Positions 1 to 11,069 of a DNA stretch of 64,000 nucleotides are shown piece after piece. The position numbers were made by a program, and so were the translations under genes. Source of the stretch: Lomentospora prolificans (Eukaryota > Ascomycota > Sordariomycetes > Microascales > Microascaceae). Each line of letters opens with the position of its first letter. Position 1 is the first letter of the stretch. The notes under the pieces were generated by a model. It was not told the DNA's origin. It searched no databases and was given only the letters and a program-made list of their open reading frames with translations. Where the stretch lies: positions 2,728,001-2,792,000 of the forward strand of contig JARFXM010000011.1 in the NCBI GenBank assembly GCA_029532625.1, in the 5' to 3' direction.

Positions 1-168
1 AGTCTTTGTGACGAGACGAGAGCGTCAATGCTTTCATGTACTATACGATCGATGAAAAAAATTCAGATAGGAAATTCGCCGTGTGCCGTGTGTTGTAGTA
101 ATACATTATATCCGCCGCCCAGGCCCAAAGAGAAAGCAAGGAAAGCATAAACGAACAACAGAGAGCAT

Positions 169-1315
169 CTACACCGCCCTCTCCGGAGACTCTCCTTCCG
201 CTACGACGGGAATCCCCAGTCCTCGATCGGGGCTCCGGAGAACGAGCTGTTCGTGCCTTCTCGCGTGTAGGTAATCGCTAATCGCCCTAATCAGAATGAA
301 CCACCCCACAACCATCAGGAGATACGAAAGCCACTCGGATCCGGAAATATCAAAAGTGTCATCCTCACTGTTCGTCACCTCACTAGGATCAAAATCGTGA
401 GAATTCGGGTCGGGAGGCATCGCGTAACCGTCGGGGCCAGGCATCGTTCCGGAGGGAGGTGAGGAGCCAGCTGTAGCCTTGATACTGAAGCCGAATTGGA
501 TAAGAGTGATACCAAGACCTGCGCGGGAACCGTTCTTGGCTGCGTGTGAAGAGTGGAGGAGGTAGGTGAGGAGGAAGCCGACAATCTGGAATGACCAAGA
601 AACCAAGGCATTCCAGAGGAAACTGAAGAAAGAGCCTACTGGCAAGCCGTCGATGAAGACATCGTCAGGTCCGCCGAGCCCGGGCGCTAGAATGGTGGTC
701 TCCCAGTACGGTGGCGCTTGGTCTGCCGCCGCTTGCTCATATGACTGATTGTACATTATTAGTATTCACCTCGTAATCCTGGATTGTTCCGATCAAACTT
801 ACCGGAGGCTGCTCTTCCTTCTCGCCATCGCCCCGCTCGGGTTTCGCGGACATATTAGAAAACACACCGTCCGCCTGCGAACCGCCCCCGTAGACCCTAC
901 CTCCCCGACTCCCGGCTGCTTCTTGCGGCACTGACTGATACCCATTCCTTCCCGTTCTTGCCGGCGCCTCTTGGCTACTTTGTGAGGGCGTGGTAGGTTC
1001 GGTCGGAAGGCTGTTGTTTCGCACCAGCCTTTGTCGGTCGTCAGACTCGTCTTCGCTATCATCTCCATCCGCATCAAAGGCGTCTTCTAAGTCTTGGTTT
1101 ACTCGTTGCCGGCGTTCGAATGACGAGGCTCTGGAATGGAATGATGGAGGTGGCGAGTTGGGGATCGGATGCATTTCTCGGGGGCCGCCGACAGGCGTTC
1201 GAGGATTCTCTTCGTCGCGGGTATTCACCTGGAAAGGAAGCGTGTTAGACGGCGAGATAGTCAATCGCGCACTTGTCGGTGGTCAACATACCCGCTCGTA
1301 GCCACTTCCTGTCAT
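169..1315 (-). CDS. BSD2: BSD2/NDFIP-family metal homeostasis protein (Rsp5/Nedd4 adaptor)
   Basis: This is a three-exon gene: 1315-1292, 1228-803 and 744-169, giving 341 residues. The introns are 1229-1291 and 745-802. The second has a GTAAGT donor and a TACTAAT branch point, and splicing across it creates the PPSY motif at residues 149-152. A PPYW follows a few residues later. The first exon is only 24 nt, starts at ATG 1315 and reads MTGSGYER. The first 150 residues are polar, with an acidic stretch. Three hydrophobic segments follow, as in NDFIP/Bsd2 proteins. In yeast, Bsd2 sits in Golgi/endosomal membranes and uses PPxY motifs to bring the Nedd4-type ligase Rsp5 to metal transporters and other cargo; the same role is inferred here. 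An unspliced start at 1264 would lose the YERVNT N-terminus, so the spliced start is preferred. The gene is divergent from the UQCC2-like gene. Confidence 0.88.
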
Positions 1316-1906
1316 GGTGTTGAGGAAAGGTGGTGGAAAGTATCTAGTGGTGGCGAGTCGAAACGTGCGGTCGGAAAGGTGACAAGAGAGAAATACGGAG
1401 AAGGAATGCTTGGGATGGCAAAGGAGTAAAAGATACCGCAATAATAGAGGGAGAAAAAAAAAAGGCCTCACGGAATAAAGAAAGAAAAAAAAAAAGAGCG
1501 CCAACGTAAGGCTCCTGAGAGAAGTTGATAGGCACCAAGGTGACAGATGGAAACGAATCGACGGAATGGTGGGAATGAAAGGAGGCTGAGCGGAGGGACG
1601 AGGAGAACGGCACAATGCAAGCGCACTGTAACTTGTAACTCTTGGGTGTCAGGGAAGGAAGTGGGGACTTTGGAGACTTGGGCAAAAGTGTCTCGTTTCG
1701 GCATGGTCAGTTCATTCCCAAATATTGCCTGAGGCAAATTATTAGGATCAGATGACGAAACACCGTCAAAACGAAGGTATGGCACTGTCTATCGCACAGT
1801 ACTGCAGTAATTTTTCATTGAACGCGACCGGCACGCATCACGAGCCTCAAGAGCATGATTAAAGTTTCGGTATGATTCGGCAGCCCTAGAAACCCGACCT
1901 TCTATC
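1316..1906. promoter_or_regulatory. Divergent intergenic promoter between BSD2 and UQCC2 genes
   Basis: This 591-bp space separates the start codons of two divergent genes, so it must hold both promoters. It has purine-rich A tracts near 1446-1496. The small ORFs in it are low-complexity shadows. I see no clear TATA box and assign no specific factor site. Confidence 0.5.
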
Positions 1907-2402
1907 ATGTCCCGACCTGCGAGCGTAAGTATCTGGTCTTCTCTCATCACGTCTAACATACGCTAGGATTGGAGACCTGACAAACCCTGTGTTTAGCTTG
2001 CGTACCAGCGGTACCAGAAAGCCATTTCACTATGGCCCCGCGACAAGATCCGACCGGGTGTCCAAATGCAGGATTGCATTCAGAAGCGCCTTGCCGGGAG
2101 ATTTGACGCCAAGGATGCGGCGCCTGACGAGGCCGCAGAATTGAAGCAGGCGAGCGCGCTCTTCACACTTTTGGGCGACGGTTATCAGAAGAAGGTGCGT
2201 GGTGACTCTTCACCTTCTAATGCCTAGTGAGCCTCCACTAATAACGCTGCGCCTTTAATAGTATCCGCTTAGGTCAACCTTGAAGCCGAAATCGAATCCT
2301 GTGTACTTTGAGAACCTCCTAGAAGAGCTTGAGAAAACACCTGAAAAGACATATACAACTAAACTATGGGAGAGGATATCGGGTTTCATTCGGTTGAGAT
2401 AG
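1907..2402 (+). CDS. UQCC2: Complex III assembly factor, UQCC2/CBP6 family
   Basis: This small gene is split into three exons (1907-1924, 1997-2194, 2262-2402) with phase-0 introns of 72 and 67 bp; it encodes 118 residues. The translation contains YQRYQKAISLWPRDK near the N-terminus and GDGYQKKYPL near the middle. These correspond to the SRYRRFLKL...WP and YYKHKYP blocks of human UQCC2, and the length is close to the 126 residues of that protein. UQCC2/Cbp6 proteins work with UQCC1/Cbp3 at the mitochondrial ribosome, where they bind newly made cytochrome b and promote complex III assembly. The donors are GTAAGT and GTGCGT; the acceptors are TTTAG and AATAG. No exon is long enough to look like a gene alone. 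The gene is divergent from BSD2 and convergent with CTP1. Family assignment is by motif memory. Confidence 0.8.
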
Positions 2403-2566
2403 ACGAGACGACGACACAACCTTGCTAACATCAATACGGCACGACATCGCTTTTGGATTTGTACAATATCTGTAAAGAGTACTGGGTATATATATATACA
2501 AGGGCTAATGCGCCACTCATGATCTTCCGCCTCTATATTGCTTTCCAAAGATGCGCCCATGCTCGC

Positions 2567-3771
2567 TTAGATGTACTTCTGGTCGGGATCCAACTTGTTC
2601 ATGAGATCTATCGTCTTCTCATACATTGTGAAGACGATACCGCCGCTGAGGACTAAACGAGCCAAGCGGGGCAGTGCACCACTCCAGAACGTAAAGATGC
2701 CCTCCTGCTTGAAGATGATGGCGGCGCATCTGAACGAGTTTCCGTATAGCGACTTCGCTTCGATGCTCTGCATACGGGTTTTGATAGTGTCGAGCGGTTG
2801 CGTAACGTAGACGGTGATCAAGCCGGCGAGACCACCCACAGCGAAGGTGCTGGCAGCGCCGAGCTTCTCACCGGGCGCGGTGTAGGACTCGGCGATCTGC
2901 TTGAAGAAATTGTAGGCGCTGAAGCGAGTGGCACTGTTGGCGCCTTGTCGCGCGGTGGTGGGTACGAGGCCCTGGAAGAATCCGCGGAAACCTCGCTCGC
3001 GGGCGATAATAGGAACCGCACTGATGAAGCCCTTCATACGAGGTTTGGGGCTCTTCCGATCGTCGATACTGTAGAAGATATGGGAGTCAGACCTGTTTCT
3101 ACGACTGAAACTGAACGGTATAGACGCACAGAGTAGTTTTGATGCTCTCAAACGGTGTGACGGCGAGAAGAGATTCAGTTACACCAGCGCCGAGACCAGC
3201 AATGACGGTTTTGGGTCCAGACAACTTCCCATTCTCATCCGCAAGAAGCTTCTTGTACTGGTCAAACGCCACGAAGCCTGATTCAGTATTAGACAGGAGT
3301 GTATGCGGGGGCCGAGGGAAGCCTGTCGCGGAGCGTGAGATACATACGGATACCAGCTTTGAGAGAGTTTCCGATCACGAGGGTGGTACAGCCCGCATAC
3401 CACTGGCGACCAAACGGTGGCCATGGGAGCTTCTGGCCGTCGGCAAGGCGGCGGTTGAGTTGTGACCTTGTCTTGGCAACTGGAGACGGGCTTCATGTTA
3501 GACGATCCTAATTGGGGCACAACGGTGTTTCGATGGTTTCGGAACGTACACTCGGCAGGATAGGTAATGGCTACAGATTCCAACAACTATTAGTTGAGAT
3601 TCTAAACTCTTGTATTCGCTTGGAGTGTTCTACTGTGGCTGCTTGGAGATCAATGCAGTGCAGCGACTCACCGATTTCGACCGCACCGGCCATAGACCCG
3701 GCCAGGATGGACCGCAGGACACTGGGCCCCTTTAGCACGGCTGATTGTTGTTGTTCCTCCTTTGGAGCCAT
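2567..3771 (-). CDS. CTP1: Mitochondrial citrate/tricarboxylate carrier (SLC25A1 type)
   Basis: The five exons are 3771-3672, 3570-3550, 3479-3348, 3277-3130 and 3068-2567; all junctions stay in frame and give 300 residues (yeast Ctp1 has 299). The three signature motifs of mitochondrial carriers are visible: PAEFAK (from residue 38), PFESIK and PLDTIK, one per repeat. The QW and RFVAFDQYK blocks are typical of citrate carriers. The protein exchanges citrate or isocitrate for other tricarboxylates or malate across the inner membrane, supplying cytosolic acetyl-CoA. Exon 2 is only 21 nt and sits between donor GTACGT and a CAG acceptor; skipping it would remove part of the first signature motif. 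The start at 3771 (MAPKEEQQQS) is the only sensible ATG. The 3' end converges on UQCC2 with 164 bp between stop codons. Confidence 0.93.
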
Positions 3772-4451
3772 GGTGGCGGACCCGAAAAGCGTGAAGGCGC
3801 TGGAGGGGTGGGAGGTTGCGGAGTGGGGAGTTTTTGTTATCGTGGGCTGGCCGACAGCATGTGTGGCTCTGGAAGCTTGGTTAAAATTTCAGAGAGTAAT
3901 ATTACACTATACCATGAAAGCAAGTATAGGCACGCCCTGGCAGAATCTTACAGGCTAGCTATGATATGGTAGCTGTCCTAGTCACCTTCTAGAAGCTCAC
4001 CAGGTGTCCACAGGTGTCAGTACCACTGACAGTCCTCTTCTGGTCTAACCCGTTACAGCCCACGACATGGCGGACTTCCACCTCCGACTCATCTTGCCAG
4101 GAAGAGATCCACCACTTGCTTTCCAGAGAATGAAGATACCAGACCACTAAAAGCCTACTAATAAAACAATCCCTTGCAGCCTGGCCCACGATATCGCAAA
4201 CTTCCGCTTCCGACTCATCCCGCCATGAACAGATCATCTACTTGCTTCCCAGGGCATAAAGATACCGGACGACTAAAGCCCCATCCACAGAACAGGCATA
4301 GACAGGACTGACATTGTCGTGTCGGCGCTTCTCATGCATTCTCAGGCCGAAAAATCCGCAACATCAGGGTGGGCAGACGTGGCTCTTCCCAGAACATGAA
4401 GCTCAGGTAGAGAGGCTCAGGCTTCGGTCTGGTATTGTCGGCGGCTGTGAG
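3772..4451. other. Intergenic space holding a diverged direct repeat
   Basis: This lies between the 5' end of CTP1 and the 3' end of the trypsin-like gene. It must contain the CTP1 promoter. No gene was found. A diverged direct repeat (4059-4155 and 4185-4280) is listed separately. Confidence 0.5.
4059..4280. repeat. Two diverged direct copies of a ~96-bp unit
   Basis: The copies at 4059-4155 and 4185-4280 align along their whole length, starting with CCCACGA and ending with CTAAAAGCC or CTAAAGCC. About a quarter of positions differ, many as C/T or G/A transitions. On the minus strand both copies read as similar peptides (SWRDESEAEVCDIVG and SWQDESEVEVRHVVG), but no gene model uses them. A 29-bp spacer separates the copies. 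Confidence 0.7.
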
Positions 4452-6179
4452 TTAAATCAAGGCAATGCTGTAGGGATCATTGCCCATCGCGGTCTGGATG
4501 TGCGCCAAGATCTTCTCTGCTGGGCTCATCCACGAAGCTGGGTAGCCCGACTCATCCGTTGCGTGTCCTGCGAACAGCATACCTACCAGGAGGCCGTCTC
4601 TATCGAAGATAGGTGACCCAGAATCCCCGCCCTGAGAGAATGCGGGGACCTTGCGGGCGTATTCTGTATTGGTAGCCGCGTAGTCAAGAACAACATACTC
4701 ACGCGACACAACCGTCAGTTTACTGCCGTTCTTCTGTAGGTAGGTGGTGCGGACGCCGTCCCTAATGTGGTTGAGCCGGCCAGCTGTCGCTCCTGACATG
4801 CGACCGAGGAGAAAAACCTCAATCCGTTTACCAGAGCGAAGGCGAGAGTCGATATGGTCGACGGCAAGTGCTTTTCCTTGGTCGCGAGCAATGGTGGAGA
4901 CCAGGTCACCCCATTTATCCGCATTGTCCTCAGCGTGTCCAACAAACCCCATGAGCTCATTAAACCTGGCAATAGCCGTGGCGGGGAGTTTCTGAATTCG
5001 GACGACTTAGAACCTGATCTAAATGCTCATAGTAAATGGTAACATGAGAGAAAACTTACGTTCGAGATCTCTTGGGGGGATGAAGTGCGCGCCGTGTCCA
5101 GCTCAACGACGGCCCAGTCCATCATAGGCTCATTCTTGGGTGGCTGGTGAAGGCCAGAACTCACGACCACCGTTCCGAACCGAGCACTCCTGGAAAAGAA
5201 TTCACCTGCCCTCTCCATGCCCTTCTCCACGTTGGCTACGGCTGCCTCGTATCTAAGAAGCAGCTCTTCCCTCGTGGAAGACCAGGTGGGTATCTTTGCC
5301 TTTGTCTTTCTGCTGGCAGCGAGTCCACTCCCAAGGTGTTTGAGCTCGCTCTCTCTAGCTTTCATGTAAAGCTTGTGATCTTTCTCGGAGGGTGAGGTAA
5401 CTTCGAACTTGCGTGCATCCTCCGTTGACCACGACACGGATGACATTGAGTCTGCAGTCGGGTCTGGAATGTTGCAGGCAACGTGGTGGCATGTGATTGC
5501 TGCATACCTGGTCATCTTACTGTTGGTAAGCTTCACATAGAAGCCTATCGAGCCCGCCGTATCGCTGTTCTTCGAACCCAAAGATGAGCCCACGGGCGGG
5601 TGGGGGGAGTATGCACCCTCAACATTAGGTGGCGCGAACAAGTCATCTTGGACATTTGCGGCAGCCTGAGACTCGGCGACTTGAACATGAACACTGGCCA
5701 GGCCATTCCCACATAGGGTATTAGTGTGAGTATGAATGTCAAAAGTGTCTAAATCGGCCATGCTCGCTCGCAACCTACCTGCAAAGTATGATGCCGACAG
5801 AGTCAACCACACCCATTGCCGCCGCAGAGGACGCGCCGTTGGGGTTGACAAAAACCCAGACAACTACGGGGTTGTCATCATTCACAGCCTTCCAGCCAAT
5901 CCTGTAACAGGATATGACCCTCCAGTCCACCTCAGAACAGGCGTCCTGGATCTCCGGGAAGATCTTTTCGTAGACACTGACAATGGGGTCTTGGGCGCCA
6001 ACTGGACAGATACGGACCGGCACGGGCATTCCCCACGGGCCCTCTTCGGAGGCAGGGGGAGCTTCCCAAGGATGTGACGATCGTGCAAGGAGTTTGGGAC
6101 TGCCTTTGATGCCATAGTAGAAGTTAGAGGGAATGGGGCGATCAGCGGAAGGGCTTGTCTGCTGGTCTGCAGCCATCAT
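4452..6179 (-). CDS. Trypsin-like serine protease-domain protein, intracellular
   Basis: The three exons are 6179-5779, 5693-5060 and 4991-4452, giving 524 residues. Intron 1 has donor CAG|GTAGGT, branch ACTAATAC and acceptor CCAG; intron 2 has donor GTAAGT. The charge-relay order of a chymotrypsin fold is visible: His in ITCHHVACN (about 203/204), Asp in MMDWAVVELD (about 326) and Ser in GGDSGSPIF (about 469). The N-terminal 150 residues (FYYGIKGSPKLLARSS, then a VHVQVAES block) form a domain I associate with uncharacterised fungal proteins; it precedes the protease fold. There is no signal peptide, so it is probably cytosolic or nuclear. Whether it is an active protease, and on what substrate, is unknown. 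The coding frame stays open upstream of ATG 6179 to about 6288 without another ATG, so a short upstream exon is possible. A 67-bp tandem duplication lies upstream. Confidence 0.75.
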
Positions 6180-7257
6180 TACCAAGTCCTGAAGGTCGTG
6201 GGATGGTTTGTGAGGTCTTTTCTGAGGATGAGTGCCAGACAAGTCCTTGCCCGTGGACTCTGCCTTTCGTTTGATGCCTCGACTGGACTGAAATCAGAAA
6301 GAGGTTGGAGAATCCGTCTAGAACTCGTTTTGTCAGTTTCGTTCCTGATGAAGCCTGCAGAGAATGGCGAGAATATGAAGAACAGTGTTGAGGATTAAGA
6401 TGGTTCAGGGAGTTGAAGAGGACTGGAAAATACCTGTGTTTACCGGATCCTAGGTGTTTGGGGATTTGCGGATGGTTCCTGAAGGTTGGGAAGAGAGCCC
6501 GATAGAGGTCGTTCCTGACAGCAGCTGGAGGTTTGCTGATGGTTTCTGAAAGTGGGAAAGAGAGCCGGACAGCGGCCGCTCCTGGCAGAAGCTGGACGGG
6601 CCGGCATTTTATAAAGACGGAAACCTTGACGGGATAGATTCATCACGCGAGTTAAAATGGAAGTCCCTATCGGCCAGTTGACTCTTGAAGTTATTGCACC
6701 TGAGACTTTGAGGCCCAACCACTGTCAACGCACTGGTAAGGTCCAACCCAAAAGAACAGGCCCATGTGTACGACAGCAACCACAAGAGTATTATGATACT
6801 GAGATGGTTGCGGCTAGTTCAGTAGAATTGCAAGTCGGCCTCATGCTGTTAACGCATGGATGACATTCATCAATGGATTCTAGATATCCGGAGCGGGTCT
6901 GAAAACAGCAACCCCACGAGAACTAGACGCGGAATTAAGGTCCCCGTGCCCGGGACGCAGGTGCTCCTGCACTGTCGTTGTTATCGCTCCCGGTTCGAGG
7001 CTAATATCGGCTTCTAGGGTACATATCGGCGGACAAGATCCCATGGCCGCAGGTGACGGAAAATTACAGTTGAGAGAGCTGGCGAAACCGGGATCAGTAT
7101 CAATGGATTTCTACCTGCAGGTTGACCGACTGTCACTGAAATGCAACTAAATGCTCTGGCTTCAAATAGAGTGCACCACCTTACAGCCAGTGCAGCACAC
7201 CTTTCGGTGGGCTTAAGGCATTGATGTGCCGAGCTTTATCCGACATTGTTACGGCGC
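6180..7257. promoter_or_regulatory. Divergent promoter region between the protease-like gene and NTM1
   Basis: This is about 1.1 kb between divergent starts. It holds the tandem 67-bp duplication at 6462-6595. The rest has no gene I can support. Confidence 0.45.
6462..6595. repeat. Tandem duplication, two 67-bp units
   Basis: The copies 6462-6528 and 6529-6595 abut exactly. Both contain TTTGC.GATGGTT.CTGAA and end in AGCTGG. They differ at roughly a fifth of positions, with transitions prominent. The unit length is not a multiple of three, so this is not a coding repeat. Confidence 0.8.
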
Positions 7258-8159
7258 ATGCCCCTTCCTCGTCTTTTGAGAGTCAGATCGCTTGCGATGA
7301 CAGTAGGACAGGACAACCAGACAAATTTCGCACCTACGACAGCCAAGATGCCAGACTCAGATTCGACAGCTCCTCTGCAACCTACTGACTGCGGCGACAG
7401 TGTCCAATACTGGGAGGGCATTTCCGCAGACATAGATGGCATGCTCGGGGGGATTACATGTGTAAATAAGGTTGACCTTCAAGGGTCACGCAGTTTCTTG
7501 GCCAAACTGGGCATTGGGCTAAAGGGCGGCCGTCGTCGCGTTCGTAGTGTCTTGGAGTTTGGGGCAGGGTAAGCGATTCCTCCAGACGACCAAGCACCAC
7601 TTCTAATCATGCCCGTGGCGGGGGAGGGGGCGGAAACAGAATCGGCAGAGTCACGGAGAGCTTGCTACTTCCGATCGCTGACCAAGTTGATGTCGTCGAG
7701 CCGGTAGCCAAATTCACTGCCGCGCTACAAGGTAAGAGCGGTGTGCGGCAAGTTCTCAACGTTCGCTTGGAGGAGTGGCGCCCGGATGAGGAGCTCAAGT
7801 ACGATTTAATCTGGATTCAATGGTGCCTCTGTTATGTGACCGATGACCAATTGGTTGAGAATCTGCGCCGGTGTAAGAGTGCCTTGGAACCGAGAGGTAT
7901 AATAGTTATCAAAGAGAACTTGAGTACTATTGGGATGGATATGGTGGACAAAAGCGATAGTAGCCTGACAAGGTAATCTCCAACCAACCATTCGTATACC
8001 TACACCTAGCTAACCAGGCGTAGGGAAGATGAAAAGTTCCGGGACCTTTTCAAGCAAGCGGGGCTCCGATTAACTCATACCGAAATGCAGAAGGGCTTTC
8101 CTGAAACCGCTACGACGAAGCTACTGCCGGTGAAAATGTACGCACTGAAGTCAGTTTAA
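7258..8159 (+). CDS. NTM1: Protein N-terminal alpha-methyltransferase, NTM1/TAE1 family
   Basis: There are three exons. Exon 1 runs to 7568, exon 2 is 7640-7975, and exon 3 starts at 8022 or 8028 and runs to the TAA at 8157-8159. The translation shows the family blocks in order: YWEGISADIDGMLGG, the SAM-binding motif LEFGAGIGRVTE (formed by splicing intron 1), VVEPVAKF, LIWIQWCLCYVTD, then IIVIKENLS and DSSLTR. These are the marks of the METTL11/NTM1 family, which methylates the alpha-amino group of proteins starting X-Pro-Lys, including ribosomal proteins; the yeast member is Tae1. Two starts are possible, ATG 7258 and ATG 7297; the second gives the more usual N-terminus. Intron 2 has two acceptors six nt apart (CCAG or GTAG), both in frame. 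The protein has about 270-285 residues, somewhat longer than the yeast protein. Confidence 0.88.
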
Positions 8160-8189
8160 CTGCATCGCGGATGGGACACCCGGCAGGCT

Positions 8190-8836
8190 TCGCTCAACCT
8201 AGATAGCTTGTCGCGCTTCTATCCTGAGATCGATGTTCAACATCATGCTTTGAGCCCAGAAGCAAGTGTTCAATCAACCATTTCTAGCCTATGAATGAGG
8301 CCACATGTAGTGCTGTGAACCCACCACGTATCTTCTCATCAACACCGGCCCCAGCGAGGAGGAGTCAACCTTGCTCTGCTACCCTCTTATGCCGCTAGAT
8401 GCAGTGCGGTCGAGCCATCAGGAACTTTTAGGTTAGGATTGGCACCGCGCTCTAGACGCAGTGCGACTGCCTCTGATAATAACCCCCATGCCTCTGCCCA
8501 TATCAGAGCCGATCCCGCCTTGCTATTGACTGCATTTACGTCGGCTCCTTTTTCTAAGAACTTCTCCCTGGCCGTCAGTGCACCATACTGGTGTTCGCCA
8601 CCTAAGAACGGGTCAATCTTCGCAGGGCGCTAAGGTCTCATCGCCGTCAATACCTGAAAAAGGTTGCGGATGTTAGGAAATATGGCCTCGCTAGGAAGAA
8701 ACACTTGCTCCCTTGAGTATTTCAGCATTACCTGGAAGGCTAGAAGCGCGAAACCGACAGTCCTTATGGATTTCGTCGCATGAGCCACAACGGCACCCAG
8801 TAACTCAATGGAACCAAGGCCAGCTATTCTTGACAT
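8190..8836 (-). pseudogene. Decayed ankyrin-repeat gene relic
   Basis: On the minus strand the window reads through recognisable ankyrin segments: FLEKGADVNAVNSK, LERGANPNLKVPDGSTALHL and, after a frameshift, LLLAGAGVDEKI and GGFTALHVASFIG. The reading frame is broken by TAG at 8630-8632, TAA at 8387-8389, TGA at 8365-8367 and TAG at 8284-8286. The TAA stands where ankyrin repeats usually have Gln (LHLAA-stop-EG), and the last TAG also fits a lost Gln; both fit CAA or CAG turning into TAA or TAG. The part above 8640 stays open in the same frame for 68 codons but is not recognisable. No start, NACHT domain or promoter was found, so this is a fragment. It starts just downstream of NTM1. Confidence 0.7.
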
Positions 8837-9082
8837 GGGCCCTTAACCTCGCTACTTTTGAGCTATCGTGTCGAGTGCCGTTCGAGCAAGAGTTTGTTCT
8901 TTTCAACTTCGACCAAGATACCGTCCATGGAACTCGCGTGCTGGAATGACTCCATGCTGATCTTGGCTCTCTTCATGTAGCTGTCTACCGTGGTTTTCCA
9001 CAGCACACCCCACACCCAGATAATTGGGATGGTTCTCATCAGATCGAACACACGTCATGTCGTCGAGAGTGTATCCAATTGT

Positions 9083-9107
9083 CTTTTCTTTTCTTTTCTT
9101 TTCTTTT
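9083..9107. repeat. (TTTTC)n microsatellite
   Basis: Five tandem TTTTC units are followed directly by A-rich tracts. Confidence 0.9.
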
Positions 9108-10190
9108 ATAAAAAAAAGGAAAAAAAAAAAATGTGAATCCAAAGAAGAAGGCTTCCCAAGAACCAAATGAGTAGGCTACAAGATAATTCCTTTGCTTTTT
9201 GCTACCCGCTTTGCTGTAGGCCTACGCCTGCAGTCGAGTTGGTTTGAGAGAGGGACGCCACATGGAAGGAAAGTAACGGCTCATACTATGGAACCCTGTG
9301 GGAAGATGTTATACTCCTGCTCAAGAGATGCCTGGTCTGTATCAATGAGCGTCGCCCCAAGAGTGTACCGCTTGGAGGATTTGCGCCGCTGCATCATAAC
9401 CAGATTTTATGTGACTACCTGAGTCTGAATGACCTACTCCTTGACGACCAAGTGTAGAATAAACCAAGCAATACGGAAAAGGATTCTGTCCGTCGAGGTG
9501 GTCGATTACAAGGACGCCGTACAGACAGGAGCTTATGCTTTAGTTGGGACTCGAAACGACAAGATCTTTCACTCTATGGAGGCATACCTTTTATCCGATC
9601 CCCACGATAGCATGGATATAGCGGAATCGAAATACTCACGATGCATGTCTTCATCTGACTACTCCGTACCGTCGACCAATCGCTCAACTACTTTTGTATC
9701 CGCAGAAGACACATTTCATGGCAAGTCTATTGAATTTCCACTTTTGACGTTGGCTAGGTGACAAGGGGACATGTCTGAGCCTGCTCGGTCCGGATACGAT
9801 AGCCTTCGTTGGAACTAGCCCCGAAACTGCGGAAAACCGAGGGCGCTCTCCTGTCTGATCCTCACCGTTCTCCGCGTGGTTGCATCATCAACCCTTCAGG
9901 GACTACCTGATATTTTAGAGTAAAACCGCCCCACGGCATTGCGATGCGCCACGGGGTAAAGAGCATGTTTACCTGAACAGCATCTCTATATACTGGAAGC
10001 TGAAATTGGGTCTGCGTTTGGCCATGGGTACTACCCCTGCCTCTTTCCTCAAATTCATCGCATCGTTGGCTCGTCTTAAACATAATGTGCTTTCCCTGCC
10101 AAGAGTAGTCTATTAGGCCTTCCGCCCTTCGCTGGCTGGGGTTGACGGCGGGGCGCTGAACAAACTAGCCGGGGCCGGTAGTGCCGCTAG

Positions 10191-10208
10191 GCTGGCTCAA
10201 GAGCCAGC
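10191..10208. repeat. Perfect 8-bp inverted repeat
   Basis: GCTGGCTC and its complement GAGCCAGC flank an AA spacer. The repeat lies in a patch rich in GCTGGC words. It could form a small hairpin; no function is assigned. Confidence 0.7.
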
Positions 10209-11035
10209 GGCAGCTGGCAGTTTAGTTGCTTGGGGCACGCTCGCTGGCTGATTTGCGCTGAAACTGCCCAGGTGGCGCGGCCAGCACAGGCATGAGACGG
10301 GCCATTTCAAGGCCAGCCCGTCTGCAGTCTGCAAGCACAGGGCCCTGTCGGTATTGGCGGCCTCTTTTGCCCTACAGCATCAACAGACATGTAGCCATTG
10401 ACTGATGCGCATGGCGCGCATAGCCATCTCTTCCGAAGAGGCCAGAAGCAACGAGGACCATGACGTCGAGTTTGGAAAACTGAAAGTATAGATGATGGAA
10501 ATACGAAATCGAATGCGGTTATCGTATGCTAGTCCAGTCTGTCCAGACTGCGGCGCTCAGCTCGGTCACGCGACTAGCCACTTGGTCAGAAACAGGAAGA
10601 AGCAGCTGGACTCTCGCTTCTTGACACAATCATCCACCAAAAGCCCACAAATCCACCTTTACGTGCCCAAACACAGCCGCTGCGCTTGGCTACCCGAGGG
10701 TCCGCCGCAGAACTAGGCCCCGAGATGAAGGGTGCTGACGTTGCACCATCCCACCCACACGTAATCCCTGCGTTGAGCATGTGCGTTGCCAGATTTCCCA
10801 TGCTCTCGTCTCGCACAGAAGACTCCAGTCATCGCTAGTGGCGCCCGTATCCCTGGCGCTGAATGGTCCGCGCATCCGCCTCACCCCTGGTGTATCTATT
10901 AATCTGCTCAAAATAGCCAGAGTGCCCGAACCTCCACTGGTGACCTAGTTGAACCTTTTTGACGTTTGCTCGGGTACATTTGGATCAACCATTTCCCTAA
11001 CCCTGGTTTTGGTTGTGAAGCCAGAGTACCTTCAC

Positions 11036-11037
<2 letters not shown>

Positions 11038-11067
<30 letters not shown>
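11038..11067. repeat. (AG)n microsatellite
   Basis: An uninterrupted AG run of about 29 bp lies roughly 320 bp upstream of the next start codon. Confidence 0.9.

Positions 11068-11069
<2 letters not shown>

Noticed and set aside
5779..5812. Alternative 34-nt intron in the trypsin-like gene
   Set aside because: It is too short for a fungal intron and would delete a conserved helix.
5775..5863. Apparent frameshift in the trypsin-like gene
   Set aside because: A proper intron (5694-5778) with donor CAG|GTAGGT, branch ACTAATAC and acceptor CCAG restores the frame and the VHVQVAES block, so no frameshift is needed.
9429..9761. 110-codon ATG ORF
   Set aside because: Could be a gene relic, but no domain or splice partner supports it.
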